Assembly (NCBI RefSeq): GCF_009728735.1
Contig: NZ_CP024636.1
Span: 1,514,863 to 1,578,862 of the forward strand
Direction of reading: 5' to 3'
From: Pantoea phytobeneficialis
Lineage (GTDB): Bacteria > Pseudomonadota > Gammaproteobacteria > Enterobacterales > Enterobacteriaceae
Length of the DNA: 64,000 nt
Shown: positions 30,673-40,169 of the stretch, in pieces
Position numbering within the stretch: position 1 is the first letter of the stretch
Layout: every line of letters begins with the position of its first letter
Made by a program: the position numbers and the translations under genes
The notes under the pieces: generated by a model
What the model was told of the DNA's origin: nothing
The model's database searches: none
The model's input: only the letters and a program-made list of their open reading frames with translations

Positions 30673-31311
30673 TCAACTTGCGCGTAAGGTTTTCATCCAA
30701 CTAAGAAAACGCAGACGGGTGGCCGCATCGAAACGTTCAAACCATCGTTGTAGTGAGGGCAGGTTGCTGGCTTCCTGCCAGGCGAAATCGGCGTTCAACT
30801 GGACATCTGGCGTACTGCTGGTTTGCACGGCAAAACGGGGGACGGATGCGACCTGACCATTGCGATTATAATTCAACATGGCCTGCTCAAGATCGCCTCC
30901 CGACGGCATGGGCAGGTGGTCACGGATGCTGGCAATCTCTTTGCCCTGTTCATCAATTAGCTGAAAATTGAGAGATTTATCGAATGCATGGCGTTCGCGA
31001 CGGCTGTCCAGGGCAGGCAGGCGGATAGCCACGGTTTTGCCACTGGCGGTAAAGGTCACAATCATCGGGACAGATTGATAATGTGGGCCATTGTTTGAGG
31101 CAGAGGCCGGTGCTTTATCAACCCGAAACAGGAATTGATGTTGACCGCGATCCAGCTCCAGACCATCGGCCCCTTTCAGCAGAGAACCCGAAATTTTGCG
31201 CCCATCCAGCACCAGAAGATCGATCTCCGGATCAAGTTTCAAGGTTATGGCATGGCAGGATGCTGAGACGAGCAAGATAAACAGACTCGTCGCAGCCAAA
31301 AACAGCTTCAT
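30673..31311 (-). CDS. yccT: YccT/CsgI-like DUF2057 protein
   Basis: A 212-residue exported protein: signal peptide MKLFLAATSLFILLVSASCHA followed by the DUF2057 domain (LKLDPEIDLLVLDGRKISGSLLKGADGLEL). The E. coli homologue (CsgI) inhibits curli subunit polymerisation in the periplasm; whether that applies here is not known. The start follows GGAG. Confidence 0.88.
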   Translation of the reverse strand: MKLFLAATSLFILLVSASCHAITLKLDPEIDLLVLDGRKISGSLLKGADGLELDRGQHQFLFRVDKAPASASNNGPHYQSVPMIVTFTASGKTVAIRLPALDSRRERHAFDKSLNFQLIDEQGKEIASIRDHLPMPSGGDLEQAMLNYNRNGQVASVPRFAVQTSSTPDVQLNADFAWQEASNLPSLQRWFERFDAATRLRFLSWMKTLRAS

Positions 31312-31487
31312 TTCAACTCCCGTAAGCTGGGCGCAAATCAGTGATGTGTAGCAAATTATTACATTATGGCAGTAAATTTACATTTTAACATATTTATTCG
31401 TGCTGCCGCGCAAAGTTTTCTGACACGGGGGTTGCGCGGTGTAACCTGATGCCATCTACACTCAGGCGAGTGAAAAAGGAGAGAGGC

Positions 31488-31910
31488 ATGAACGATCAAA
31501 CCATTCGTGATGTTTTGACGCGCACCAAACGTATTGCGCTGGTTGGCGCCAGCGATCGTCCCGATCGTCCCAGCTATGGCGTGATGAAGTTTTTGCTCGA
31601 TCAGGGTTATGAGGTGGTGCCGGTGAGTCCGAAGCTGGCCGGGCAACAACTGTTGGGACAAACTGCCTATGCGACTCTCGCTGACATCCCGGGTCCGGTG
31701 GATATGGTGGATGTGTTTCGTAATGCCGAAGCGGCATGGGGGGTCGCGCAGGAAGCCATCGCCATCGGCGCGAAGACGTTGTGGCTACAACTGGGCGTGA
31801 TCAATGAACAGGCGGCGGTACTGGCGCAGGATGCTGGGTTGACGGTGGTCATGGATCGATGCCCGAAGATTGAGATACCACGGCTCGGGCTATCGCAGCC
31901 GGTGCACTAA
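31488..31910 (+). CDS. yccU: CoA-binding domain protein YccU
   Basis: A 140-residue single-domain Rossmann protein of the CoA_binding_2 family: RIALVGASDRPDRPSYGVMKFLLDQGYEVVPVSPK, with the conserved MDRCPKIE near the end. E. coli YccU has 137 residues; function unknown. ATG 31488 follows AGGAGAG; the frame opens 13 codons earlier without a site. Confidence 0.92.
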   Translation: MNDQTIRDVLTRTKRIALVGASDRPDRPSYGVMKFLLDQGYEVVPVSPKLAGQQLLGQTAYATLADIPGPVDMVDVFRNAEAAWGVAQEAIAIGAKTLWLQLGVINEQAAVLAQDAGLTVVMDRCPKIEIPRLGLSQPVH

Positions 31911-31914
31911 AACA

Positions 31915-31940
31915 AACGGCGACCGAGGGTCGCCGTTTTT
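31915..31940. terminator. Terminator between yccU and hspQ
   Basis: AACGGCGACC-GAG-GGTCGCCGTT followed by TTT: a perfect 10-base-pair stem placed between convergent genes. Confidence 0.88.
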
Positions 31941-31942
31941 GA

Positions 31943-32260
31943 TCAATGACGCAGGCGTGGTGCCTGAAGCTGTTGTCGGATTGACGCGGCCAGCTCATCC
32001 ATCGAGGGTTGTTCTGGATGTTCGAAAGATGTTTCACCGGACAGCTGAATTTCGGCAACGTAAGTGTGGACCTGTTCACCGTCCTCATCTTCCATCACCA
32101 CATGATACCAGGGTGCAGCGCGTAACTTCTCGGCAGCCCCGACTTCTTCGAGCTTAGGTTCTTCCAGCGAATACTCCGGATCAACATCCACAATTACGCC
32201 AAGCACCCCGGAGAGACGATGCCGGACCTGCTGTCCAATTCCAAACTTACTGGCAATCAT
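31943..32260 (-). CDS. hspQ: Heat shock protein HspQ
   Basis: A 105-residue hemimethylated-DNA-binding-fold protein, same length as in E. coli. It acts as a specificity enhancer of Lon and a heat-shock protein. Recognised by [32 protein letters not shown] and [12 protein letters not shown]. The start follows GGGAGGTC. Confidence 0.96.
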   Translation of the reverse strand: MIASKFGIGQQVRHRLSGVLGVIVDVDPEYSLEEPKLEEVGAAEKLRAAPWYHVVMEDEDGEQVHTYVAEIQLSGETSFEHPEQPSMDELAASIRQQLQAPRLRH

Positions 32261-32319
32261 AGTGACCTCCCAAAATACTGCCCTGCGTCAGATATGGAGG
32301 CAGGGGCAGAATTTTCAAG

Positions 32320-33510
32320 TCACAGTACGCGGCAAGCGAAACCTTTCAGATAAAGCCCTTCAGGATAGCTGGCAATCACGGGATGATCGGCTGCCTGACG
32401 GAACTGTTCTACAAATTGTACATCACGCCCCGCATCGACGGCGGCATCGGCAATAATCTTCTGGAACAGATCGGTTGCCATCAGGCCGGAGCAGGAGAAC
32501 GTCATCAGAATCCCGTTGGGATTCAACAGCTGCATCGCCAGCATATTGATATCTTTATAACCACGGCAGGCACCCGCCAGCTGATTCTTGTTCTCAACAA
32601 ATTTCGGTGGATCCATCACGATAACATCAAACTTTTCACCGCTGTCACGGTAGCGACGCAGCAATTTGAACACGTCATCACGTAAGAATTGTGCACGGGA
32701 TACATCCAGACCGTTAAGTTCCACATTCTGTTTGGCAACATCCAGCGCGTCCTGAGAGGTATCTACGCTGATTACCTCACGGCAACCGCCCATCAGTGCC
32801 GAGACGGCAAAGCCGCCGGTATAAGAGAAACAGTTCAGCACGCGGGCATTTTCGGCATAGCGGCGCGTAGCAAAGCGGCTGTCACGTTGGTCAAGGTAAT
32901 AACCGGTTTTGTGGCCGCCCTGGATATCCACCAACAACTTCATGCCGTGTTCAGTAATCGGCAGCAGTGGCGGTGGCAACTCGCCAGTGACCGGACCCTG
33001 CGTCAGCTCCAGACCTTCTTTTTTACGTACCGCCACATCGGAACGATCGTAAATCGCACATTGCGGGAAACATTGTTGCAGGGCGGAGATGATCGCCGGG
33101 CGCTGATATTCAGCACCGGCAGACAGCAATTGAAGCACCAGGAAATTGCCGAAACGGTCAATGGTGACGCCAGGCATACCATCAGACTCACCTGCAATCA
33201 GGCGGTAGCTATCCAGCCCGTCACGTTGCGCCAGCCAGGCACGCCATTGCTGCGCTTGGGTGAGACGGCGAACAAAGAAGGCAATGTCGATTGACTCATC
33301 CTGTTGCCAGCTCCAGACGCGCGCCCGAATTTGTGATTGCGGAGAATAAGCGGCACGAGCCAGCCATTTGCCATTGCTGTCGCAGACATCAATGGTTTCC
33401 CCTGATTGGGCTTTGCCTTCCATACGGGCAACAGCACCAGAAAAAACCCAGGGATGACGGCGGAGCAGGGATTTTTCACGTCCCTTAGTGAGAATCAATC
33501 GAACAGTCAT
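32320..33510 (-). CDS. rlmI: 23S rRNA m5C1962 methyltransferase
   Basis: A 396-residue methyltransferase with an N-terminal PUA domain ([24 protein letters not shown]) and a C-terminal SAM-dependent Rossmann domain ([34 protein letters not shown]). The length equals E. coli RlmI. It modifies C1962 of 23S rRNA. Confidence 0.96.
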   Translation of the reverse strand: MTVRLILTKGREKSLLRRHPWVFSGAVARMEGKAQSGETIDVCDSNGKWLARAAYSPQSQIRARVWSWQQDESIDIAFFVRRLTQAQQWRAWLAQRDGLDSYRLIAGESDGMPGVTIDRFGNFLVLQLLSAGAEYQRPAIISALQQCFPQCAIYDRSDVAVRKKEGLELTQGPVTGELPPPLLPITEHGMKLLVDIQGGHKTGYYLDQRDSRFATRRYAENARVLNCFSYTGGFAVSALMGGCREVISVDTSQDALDVAKQNVELNGLDVSRAQFLRDDVFKLLRRYRDSGEKFDVIVMDPPKFVENKNQLAGACRGYKDINMLAMQLLNPNGILMTFSCSGLMATDLFQKIIADAAVDAGRDVQFVEQFRQAADHPVIASYPEGLYLKGFACRVL

Positions 33511-33595
33511 AGTTTGCTATGCTTACCTGAAAAAATGAGGCGTCATTTTCCGGTGGATGGCGGCAAAATGCAATGAACAGTGAGGGGAGAGGAAA

Positions 33596-33874
33596 ATGGC
33601 CACAACCTGCTTCAAAATCTGGGTTCATGGTCTGGTACAGGGGGTTGGTTTTCGTTATAGCACCCAGGCACAGGCCAGAGAGTTGGATGTAAAAGGTTAT
33701 GCACGTAACCTGAACGATGGCAGCGTAGAGGTGTTGGCATGGGGGGAAGAACCCCAGGTGAACGCATTGATTACGTGGTTAAAGGCCGGTGGCCCGCGCA
33801 GCGCGCGCGTGGAAAAAGTGCTGGTGGAACCGCATCAACCGACAGAAGCCCCCAGCCGCTTTACCACCGGGTGA
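33596..33874 (+). CDS. yccX: Acylphosphatase
   Basis: A 92-residue acylphosphatase hydrolysing carboxyl-phosphate bonds. Catalytic Arg20 (VQGVGFR) and Asn38 (YARN) are present. The start follows GAGGAAA. Its stop codon (33872-33874) abuts the stop of the convergent tusE with no base between them. Confidence 0.95.
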   Translation: MATTCFKIWVHGLVQGVGFRYSTQAQARELDVKGYARNLNDGSVEVLAWGEEPQVNALITWLKAGGPRSARVEKVLVEPHQPTEAPSRFTTG

Positions 33875-34201
33875 TTACAAACACTTCGCAGGTTTTGGTA
33901 ATCCGGCAATTTTCGTTGCCTGTTTAGCCGGGCCTTCCGGGAACAAACGAAACAGATAACGGCTGTTGCCTTTCTCCTCGCCATATTTCTGCGCCATCGC
34001 TTTGACCAGCATACGGATCGCTGGCGAGGTATTAAACTCCAGATAAAACGCCCGGACAAAATGGACCACTTCCCAGTGCGCCTCACTTAGGGTGATGGCT
34101 TCGGTAGCGGCAATGGCTTCCGCCAGGGGTTCGCTCCAGTCGGCGCTGTTTTTCAGATAGCCTTCCGCATCGGTGGCAATCTCTTTACCGGCAAAAATCA
34201 C
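33875..34201 (-). CDS. tusE: Sulfurtransferase TusE
   Basis: A 108-residue DsrC-family sulfur relay protein. It accepts sulfur from TusBCD on its penultimate Cys107 (PKPAKCL) and passes it to MnmA for 2-thiouridine in tRNA. The start codon is GTG at 34201, after GAGGAG. It abuts yccX tail to tail. Confidence 0.95.
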   Translation of the reverse strand: MIFAGKEIATDAEGYLKNSADWSEPLAEAIAATEAITLSEAHWEVVHFVRAFYLEFNTSPAIRMLVKAMAQKYGEEKGNSRYLFRLFPEGPAKQATKIAGLPKPAKCL

Positions 34202-34257
34202 GGTGACTCCTCAGATTCAGTTTGCGCATATTGTAGGGCGGCGTAGCCAGAAAAAGC

Positions 34258-34281
34258 AAAACCCCGCCGAAGCGGGGTTTT
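34258..34281. terminator. Terminator between tusE and yccA
   Basis: AAAACCCCGC-CGAA-GCGGGGTTTT, a 10-base-pair stem. Its core is identical to the hairpin between matP and ompA. Confidence 0.88.
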
Positions 34282-34301
34282 CATTTACGTCCGGCCTGAG
34301 A

Positions 34302-34958
34302 TTAGTCGCGGCTGGCAAAGCCCAGCAAACTGAGCAGGCTGACAAAGATGTTATACAGCGAGACATACAGGCTGACGGTGGCACGGATGTAGTTCGTTTC
34401 GCCGCCGTGGATGATGTTACTGGTCTCCCACAAGATGGCTCCGGCAGAGAACAGAATAAACAATGCGCTGATGGCCAGGTGCAGAGCCGGTAATTGCAGG
34501 AAAATATTAGCCACAACCGCGACCAGCAGCACCACAAAGCCAGCCATCATCATGCCGCCGAGGAATGACATATCGCGACGGGTAGTCAACACATAAGCTG
34601 AGCAGCAGAAGAACACCAGCGCAGTTCCTCCCAGCGCCATACCAATCACGTCGCCCATTCCTGCCGACAGGAACGAGTTAAGGATTGGGCCAAGGCAGTA
34701 GCCGAGGAAGCCGGTAAAGGCAAAAGCGGCCAGAATACCGGTTGGGCTGTTCGCCAGGCGATAGGTCAGAAACATCAACCCATAAAAGCCGACCAGCATC
34801 AGAATCAGCCCCGGAGAGGGCAGGGCAAAGACGGTGCTCAGCGTGGCGGTCAGCGCGGAAAACGCCAGCGTCAGACCAAGTAAGAAGTAAGTATTACGCA
34901 GCACTTTATGTGTGCTGATTAGCGACTGCCGCTGCGACGAGGCAATAATTCTATCCAT
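34302..34958 (-). CDS. yccA: FtsH-interacting membrane protein YccA
   Basis: A 218-residue Bax inhibitor-1 family protein with seven membrane helices. In E. coli YccA (219 residues) is an FtsH substrate that modulates proteolysis of SecY. Two adjacent ATGs follow AAGGAGCGC; the second (34958) has better spacing and gives [25 protein letters not shown], matching the family. Confidence 0.94.
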   Translation of the reverse strand: MDRIIASSQRQSLISTHKVLRNTYFLLGLTLAFSALTATLSTVFALPSPGLILMLVGFYGLMFLTYRLANSPTGILAAFAFTGFLGYCLGPILNSFLSAGMGDVIGMALGGTALVFFCCSAYVLTTRRDMSFLGGMMMAGFVVLLVAVVANIFLQLPALHLAISALFILFSAGAILWETSNIIHGGETNYIRATVSLYVSLYNIFVSLLSLLGFASRD

Positions 34959-35141
34959 CATGCGCTCCTTTAATTGAAAGAACACTAAATATGCCAAGAA
35001 GAATACGCAGCGCTACCGGGGCAGAAAAGGCGTTTTACCCTTCTTTACGCGATAAATTGCTGTTTCCCTGAGCGGAATGGCGATTATGACGCCGATTAAA
35101 TAGTTTTTGGCTGTTTTTCAGGCGAATGAATCACTCCAGGC

Positions 35142-35170
35142 TTTACATCTTTCAGGGGGATGTTTATAGT
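35142..35170 (+). promoter_or_regulatory. Promoter of the tRNA-Ser pair
   Basis: TTTACA (35142-35147), a 17-base spacer, then TATAGT (35165-35170), followed by a GC-rich GCGCGTC stretch typical of stringently controlled stable-RNA promoters. The first tRNA begins 13 bases after the -10 box. Confidence 0.75.
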
Positions 35171-35182
35171 GCGCGTCATTGC

Positions 35183-35270
35183 GGAGGGGTGGCCGAGCGG
35201 CTTAAGGCAGCGGTCTTGAAAACCGCCGATGGGAAACCATCCGAGAGTTCGAATCTCTCCTCCTCCGCCA
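35183..35270 (+). tRNA. serT: tRNA-Ser(UGA), first copy
   Basis: An 88-base class II tRNA with encoded CCA, anticodon TGA in the loop CTTGAAA, long variable arm, and T-arm GTTCGAATC. The acceptor GGAGGGG pairs with CTCCTCC. Location downstream of yccA is that of E. coli serT. Confidence 0.95.
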
Positions 35271-35291
35271 CTTAACTCACTCAGAGTTAAG
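35271..35291 (+). other. Hairpin in the spacer between the two tRNA-Ser genes
   Basis: CTTAACTC-ACTCA-GAGTTAAG, a perfect 8-base-pair stem starting immediately after the CCA of the first tRNA. It may guide processing of the dimeric precursor. Confidence 0.6.
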
Positions 35292-35305
35292 TAACTGCTT
35301 TATCC

Positions 35306-35393
35306 GGAGGGATGGCCGAGTGGCTTAAGGCAGCGGTCTTGAAAACCGCCGATGGGAAACCATCCGAGAGTTCGAATCTCTCTTCCTCCGCCA
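35306..35393 (+). tRNA. tRNA-Ser(UGA), second copy
   Basis: An 88-base tRNA nearly identical to the first, with anticodon TGA and encoded CCA. The acceptor differs by compensating changes (GGAGGGA with TTCCTCC), so both copies look functional. It lies 35 bases after the first and is followed by a terminator at 35402. Confidence 0.95.
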
Positions 35394-35401
35394 AATTAAA
35401 G

Positions 35402-35426
35402 AAGCCCGCAGCGATGCGGGCTTTTT
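35402..35426 (+). terminator. Terminator of the tRNA-Ser transcript
   Basis: AAGCCCGCA-GCGA-TGCGGGCTT followed by TTT, 9 bases after the second tRNA. Confidence 0.9.
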
Positions 35427-35649
35427 GCTTTTCTGCTTCAGAGATTCCGAAAAACATCCCGTTGCTTTTCAATCTGCTGCCTCAGTCCACCGGCAGCCCC
35501 CATGTCTGCTATAGTCCATTCACGGTTTTTGCAAACATCTGGCGATTTTCCCAGGCAAGCTGGGTTACACTGTGGGGCATTTCGCTCTGTGGCCGAGCTA
35601 ATCGTTTGAATGCCAGAGTGTTTCACTGATGAATTATGGAATAGGCACA

Positions 35650-37251
35650 ATGATCAAGAAACTGAGTCTTTGCGCGTTGTCAGTCATCGCTGCGTTACCG
35701 ATGTGCATGGCAGCGCAGGCTGCAGAAGGGGACATGCAGCTCCAGCAGGTACTGATGCTGAGCCGTCACAATCTGCGCGCCCCGCTGGCGAACAATGGCA
35801 GCGTTCTGGAGCAATCAACCAAGAAAAGCTGGCCACAATGGGATGTACCTGGTGGGCAGCTCACCACTAAAGGTGGTGTGCTGGAAGTCTACATGGGTAA
35901 TTACACCCGCCAGTGGCTGGCACAGCAGGGTCTGGTTGAAAACGGCACCTGCCCGGACAGCAACAATGTCTTTGTCTACGCTAACAGCCTGCAACGTACC
36001 GTGGCGACCGCCCAATTCTTTGTTAATGGTGCCTTCCCTGGATGTGATATCGCGGTGACGCATCAGGACGCGATGGGGACCATGGACCCGGTGTTTAACC
36101 CGGTCGTGACCGATGGTAGCGACGATTTCAACAAGAAAGCGCTGGCGGCGATGACCGCAGCCAACGAGAAACTGGCGTTGAAACCGGCATACCAGCAGTT
36201 GGAAAAAATAGTCGATTACAAATCGGCGCCGGCCTGCAACGGCAAGAAACAGTGTGATTTGAGCAGCGGGCAGAACACCTTTAGCGCCGATAACGGTAAA
36301 GAACCGAACGTCAGTGGTCCGCTGAAAGTGGGCAACTCGTTGGTTGATGCCTTCACGCTGCAATACTATGAAGGCTTCCCGCTGGACCAGGTGGCCTGGG
36401 GCCAAATCAAAACCCCTGAACAGTGGAAAGCGCTGGCAGCCATTAAAAACGGTTACCAGGATGCGTTATTCGCCTCACCTGAAGTGGCGCGTGAAGTGGC
36501 AGCTCCACTGGTGGATTACATCCGTAGCCAGTTGATCGATCAGGACAAAGCCAACGCGCCAAAAGTAACGCTGATGGTGGGGCATGATTCGAATATCGCT
36601 TCGCTACTCAGTGCGCTACAGGTTAAACCCTATGAACTGCCGGGCAATGATGAGAAAACACCGATTGGTGGCCAGGTGGTGTTTGAGCGCTGGCACGATG
36701 CGAAAAACAACAAAGATTTGCTGAAGGTCGAATACGTTTATCAGACCAGCGATCAGTTGCGCAATGCCGACGTACTGAGCCTGAAGAATCCGCCGAAACG
36801 TGTCACGCTGCAACTGGCGGGTTGTGATGCTGATGCCAACGGTTATTGCAGCTGGGATCAGTTCGCCGGTGTGCTGAACAATGCTTTGCAGGGTACGCCG
36901 TTGCAGCCAGCCGCACCTGAGCCTGCTGCTCAGCCAGCGCAACCGGAACCGGCTACGACTAACGATGATGCGCAGGTACAAGCGGATCAGGCGGCGGCTG
37001 ATCAGGCAGCAGCGGATAAAGCGGCAGCAGATAAAGCCGCTGCGCAGAAAGCGGCTGATGAGAAAGCAGCAGAAGACAAAGTTAAAGCTGACAAAGCGGC
37101 TGAAGCAAAGGCGAAAGCCGAGAAAGCCACTGCGCAGAAAGCGGCGGAAGAGAAAGCGAAAGCCGATGCAGCGGCGGCAGAAAAGGCGAAAGCTGATGTC
37201 CCGGCCAAAACGGACAAGAGCAACGCAGCTACAGCACCGGCCAGTAACTAA
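35650..37251 (+). CDS. agp: Periplasmic glucose-1-phosphatase with Ala/Lys-rich C-terminal extension
   Basis: A 533-residue protein. A signal peptide ([24 protein letters not shown]) precedes a histidine-acid phosphatase domain very like E. coli Agp (413 residues), with the nucleophile motif SRHNLRAPL and proton-donor motif GHDSNIA. The Agp-like part ends near residue 414 ([16 protein letters not shown]). Residues about 415-533 are a tail first rich in Pro/Ala/Glu, then a long [24 protein letters not shown] helix rich in Ala, Lys and Glu, like the central domain of TolA. E. coli Agp lacks such a tail. An in-frame ATG 7 codons earlier is less likely because the signal peptide starts at MIKK. 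Confidence 0.9.
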   Translation: MIKKLSLCALSVIAALPMCMAAQAAEGDMQLQQVLMLSRHNLRAPLANNGSVLEQSTKKSWPQWDVPGGQLTTKGGVLEVYMGNYTRQWLAQQGLVENGTCPDSNNVFVYANSLQRTVATAQFFVNGAFPGCDIAVTHQDAMGTMDPVFNPVVTDGSDDFNKKALAAMTAANEKLALKPAYQQLEKIVDYKSAPACNGKKQCDLSSGQNTFSADNGKEPNVSGPLKVGNSLVDAFTLQYYEGFPLDQVAWGQIKTPEQWKALAAIKNGYQDALFASPEVAREVAAPLVDYIRSQLIDQDKANAPKVTLMVGHDSNIASLLSALQVKPYELPGNDEKTPIGGQVVFERWHDAKNNKDLLKVEYVYQTSDQLRNADVLSLKNPPKRVTLQLAGCDADANGYCSWDQFAGVLNNALQGTPLQPAAPEPAAQPAQPEPATTNDDAQVQADQAAADQAAADKAAADKAAAQKAADEKAAEDKVKADKAAEAKAKAEKATAQKAAEEKAKADAAAAEKAKADVPAKTDKSNAATAPASN

Positions 37252-37268
37252 CAATGCGATAAAACCAA

Positions 37269-37296
37269 CACCCCGCTCCCGCAGCGGGGTTTTTTA
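37269..37296. terminator. Terminator between agp and the aldehyde dehydrogenase gene
   Basis: CCCCGCT-CCCGC-AGCGGGG (37271-37289) followed by seven T residues; serves agp and possibly the convergent gene. Confidence 0.88.
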
Positions 37297-37301
37297 TGCC
37301 C

Positions 37302-38675
37302 TCAACTTGCCACCACCACCAGTTTCTGATTGGCAAACTCTTTCAGCCCGAGGTCGGACAGCTCACGTCCATAGCCTGAACGTTTTACCCCACCGAACGG
37401 CAATTCTGCGGCCGTGTCGCTTTGTGAATTGATAAATACCATGCCGGTTTCAATTTGCGAAGCCATTTTACGTCCGCGTGCGATATCCCGTGTCCACACC
37501 GAGCCGCCCAGGCCATAGTGCGAGTCGTTTGCCAGCGCGACGGCAGCACTGTCACTCGCCACCACATAGACTTGGGCTACCGGGCCAAAAAATTCCTGAT
37601 AATAGGCCGGGTTGTCAGGTGTCAGACCGGTGAGAATGGTTGGCTGAAAGTAACATCCCACGCCGTCAATCGGTCGTCCGCCGCACTCCACGCGCGCGCC
37701 ATGCTGTACCGCATCCTCAACCTGCTTAATCAGCCGCTCGCGCGCATCACGCGACGATAGGGGACCAAGCGTGGTTTTCTCATCCAGCGGATCACCCGCG
37801 ACTGCGGATTGCAATGCGGCGCTGAACTTCGCCATAAACTGTCCGGCCACTTTTTCATGCACGATAAAACGTTTCGCGGCAGTACACACCTGGCCGCAGT
37901 TGCTCAGACGGGCCTGCGCGCCCTGGCGCACCGCCTCATCGAGGTCGGCATCATCCAGCACCACAAACACATCGTTACCGCCCAGTTCCAGCGTCGATTT
38001 CTTCAGATATTTTCCCGCCTGTTGCGCGACGGCACTGCCCGCGCGCTCTGAACCGGTGAGCGCTACCCCCTGTACCCGATGATCAGCGATCAACTCGGCA
38101 ACCTGTTCATTGGAGATGAACAAATTGGTCCATGCTCCCTGGGGAGCGCCCGCCTCCAGTACCAGTTTTTCGAACGCATCCGCGCAGTGCGGCACGATGG
38201 GGGCGTGTTTAGCCAGCACCGGGTTACCGAGTGCCAGATTCGGTGCCAGTACGCGCATCAACTGGTAATAAGGGAAATTCCACGGTTCTACTGCCACGAT
38301 CACGCCGATAGGATGGTATTCCAGCCACGCATCCCCCACGTCGCTGGGATAGGCTCGCGGCTGGAGCAGGGTGGCGGCGTGTTCTGCGTAATAGCGGGCG
38401 ATTTGCGCACAAATTTTTACTTCACCCCGACTTTGACCAATCAGCTTACCCATCTCCTGGCTGGCAATGGTTGCCAGTTGCTCAACGTTGGCATCAATCA
38501 GCTCCGCCAGACGTGTCAGCACCTGTAATCGCGGTTGCATATCTCCTTTGCACCAGTCGGAATGGTAAAGACGATCGGCGGTTTCCAGTGCTTGCTGCAT
38601 CCAGGCGTCGTCATGCGAGGGCCAGGTTTTCAGCAGTTGGTTATTGGCTGGATTGATACTTTGATAGGAAGACAT
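37302..38675 (-). CDS. NAD(P)-dependent aldehyde dehydrogenase, Sad/YneI-like
   Basis: A 457-residue aldehyde dehydrogenase. It shows the NAD-binding WNFPYYQL segment, Glu in LELGGND, and the catalytic cysteine in NCGQVCTAAKRF. Sequence pattern and length are closest to the short succinate-semialdehyde dehydrogenase Sad (YneI, 462 residues), but substrate range cannot be fixed. ATG 38675 lies 6 bases after AAGGAG; a start 6 codons upstream has no site. It sits between agp and yccJ, where E. coli has no such gene. Confidence 0.85.
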   Translation of the reverse strand: MSSYQSINPANNQLLKTWPSHDDAWMQQALETADRLYHSDWCKGDMQPRLQVLTRLAELIDANVEQLATIASQEMGKLIGQSRGEVKICAQIARYYAEHAATLLQPRAYPSDVGDAWLEYHPIGVIVAVEPWNFPYYQLMRVLAPNLALGNPVLAKHAPIVPHCADAFEKLVLEAGAPQGAWTNLFISNEQVAELIADHRVQGVALTGSERAGSAVAQQAGKYLKKSTLELGGNDVFVVLDDADLDEAVRQGAQARLSNCGQVCTAAKRFIVHEKVAGQFMAKFSAALQSAVAGDPLDEKTTLGPLSSRDARERLIKQVEDAVQHGARVECGGRPIDGVGCYFQPTILTGLTPDNPAYYQEFFGPVAQVYVVASDSAAVALANDSHYGLGGSVWTRDIARGRKMASQIETGMVFINSQSDTAAELPFGGVKRSGYGRELSDLGLKEFANQKLVVVAS

Positions 38676-38729
38676 ACAACGCTCCTTGGTCAATTAAAAT
38701 GACAAAGGCGGGACTGGCCCGCCTGAGAT

Positions 38730-38960
38730 TCAAATGTTTTTACGCTCGACCGTCTTATCGTCCCACGTCAGAACGTCTTGATCGGTCTTATCAAAGGCGC
38801 GAAATAGCACTTCATCGCTGCCCTGCTGACGCCAGATTTCTTCTGCCAGACGCTCGTCATAGTTAGCGACCTCAAATATCGCTTCGGCGATTTCGGTCGA
38901 GGTGTGGCGCAAGGTGGCCCATTCGCCCACATGGTGAGCTTTAGACTGTTCTGTTGCCAT
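38730..38960 (-). CDS. yccJ: YccJ family protein
   Basis: A 76-residue soluble protein, [48 protein letters not shown]. Function unknown. In E. coli yccJ (75 residues) is co-transcribed with wrbA; here it starts 20 bases after the wrbA stop. The frame is open further upstream only as an antiphase reading of wrbA. Confidence 0.93.
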   Translation of the reverse strand: MATEQSKAHHVGEWATLRHTSTEIAEAIFEVANYDERLAEEIWRQQGSDEVLFRAFDKTDQDVLTWDDKTVERKNI

Positions 38961-38980
38961 AAAGGTCTCCTGTTGTGGAT

Positions 38981-39580
38981 TTATCCTTTCAGTTTTACCG
39001 CCAGACCGGCGACATGTTCGCCCTGAAAACGGGCGATATCGAGCTCCTCCGCAGAAGGCTGGCGCGATCCGTCGCCCCCTGCAATGGTGGTGGCACCGTA
39101 AGGCGTGCCGCCGCGCACATGGGAGATATCGAAAAGTTCTTTGGTGCCATAGCCGATGGGGACAATCACCATGCCGTGGTGGGCGAGGGTGGTCCAGACT
39201 GAGGTGATGGTTTGCTCCTGACCGCCGCCGGTGCCGGTAGAGGCAAAGACGCTGGCGATCTTGCCGTACAGCGCCCCTGACGCCCACAATCCGCCGGTAC
39301 GGTCGAGAAAGTTACGCATTTGCCCCGCCATATTCCCGAAGCGCGTGGGCGTGCCGAGAATAATGGCATCATATTGCGGTAAATCTTCGGGGGTTGCTTC
39401 AGGCGCGGCCTGATGTACTTTTCCGCCGACCTGCGCAAAGCGCTCGGCGTCCATGGTTTCCGGTACGCGCAGGATGGTGACCTCCGCGCCGCTAACCCGA
39501 CGCGCACCCTCCGCAACTGCCTGCGCCATGGTTTCAATATGTCCATACATGGAGTAATAAAGCACCAGAATTTTCGCCAT
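38981..39580 (-). CDS. wrbA: NAD(P)H:quinone oxidoreductase WrbA
   Basis: A 199-residue flavodoxin-like FMN protein that reduces quinones by two electrons, protecting against redox cycling. Motifs include [17 protein letters not shown] (FMN phosphate loop) and [24 protein letters not shown]. coli WrbA has 198 residues and is RpoS-dependent. The ATG at 39580 follows AAGGAAG. Confidence 0.96.
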   Translation of the reverse strand: MAKILVLYYSMYGHIETMAQAVAEGARRVSGAEVTILRVPETMDAERFAQVGGKVHQAAPEATPEDLPQYDAIILGTPTRFGNMAGQMRNFLDRTGGLWASGALYGKIASVFASTGTGGGQEQTITSVWTTLAHHGMVIVPIGYGTKELFDISHVRGGTPYGATTIAGGDGSRQPSAEELDIARFQGEHVAGLAVKLKG

Positions 39581-39894
39581 CTTCTTCCTTCCTGTGGGTT
39601 TGAACACACGATCTGAAGTATAGAAGAGCCTGCGTGACCTGCTGCTCAGCAATTTGCCAGGGAAAACTACGGCTTCGCTTAATCCTCCGCTAAGCGTTTG
39701 TTGAATGGCGTAAAATGCCAACTTAGGTTAAAAAATGAGAGGAATATGTGTTTCAAAGTATAAATATTCACCATAAACGTAACGCTATTGGCTATTCTTT
39801 GTACGGGTGGTACGGAAAGCGTGCCACCTTGCTTTTCACCCCGTGCATGTGAAAAGTCCTGACCACTGATGAGAAAACTCTATCGGAGGAAATG
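39581..39894. other. 314-base gap between wrbA and ymdF
   Basis: Divergent promoter region. A short inverted pair, CGTGCCACC near 39820 and GGTGGTACG near 39806, is visible. No gene beyond a 13-codon frame at 39735 without support. Confidence 0.4.
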
Positions 39895-40059
39895 ATGGCA
39901 CAACATCGTGGAGGATCAGGTAATTTCGCCGAAGATCGCGAAAGAGCCGCGGAAGCAGGCCGTAAAGGCGGTAAAAATAGCGGCGGGAATTTCAGAAATG
40001 ACCCGCAGCGCGCTTCCGAAGCAGGTGAAAAAGGGGGACGCAGCCGCAATAAAAAATAA
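39895..40059 (+). CDS. ymdF: KGG-motif stress-induced protein YmdF
   Basis: A 54-residue hydrophilic protein with two KGG repeats: AAEAGRKGGKNSGGNF and ASEAGEKGGRSRNKK. It belongs to the YciG/YmdF/con-10 small stress protein family, typically RpoS-controlled. Two adjacent ATGs follow GGAGGA; the second (39895) has workable spacing. Gene position after wrbA is the same as E. coli ymdF. Confidence 0.92.
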   Translation: MAQHRGGSGNFAEDRERAAEAGRKGGKNSGGNFRNDPQRASEAGEKGGRSRNKK

Positions 40060-40084
40060 CCCGGCTGCGACATAAAGCCCTCCG

Positions 40085-40104
40085 CCGCCGGGTACGCCCG
40101 GCGG
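40085..40104. terminator. GC-rich hairpin after ymdF
   Basis: CCGCCGGG-TACG-CCCGGCGG, a perfect 8-base-pair stem 25 bases after the ymdF stop. There is no T run, so its termination role is uncertain. Confidence 0.5.
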
Positions 40105-40169
40105 TGACAATCATTGCAATTCCTTCCGACTCTGCGAAAATGGCGCCCGAATCCTCACGATGGTGCTTT

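Noticed and set aside
36616..37254. A 212-codon minus-strand frame and other frames over the agp tail
   Set aside because: The repetitive Ala/Lys codons of agp keep antisense and shifted frames open; compositions (runs of Arg, Phe, Ser) are not protein-like.
39792..40073. Minus-strand frames over ymdF
   Set aside because: Antisense to the KGG-repeat gene, which has a good ribosome site and a recognised family.
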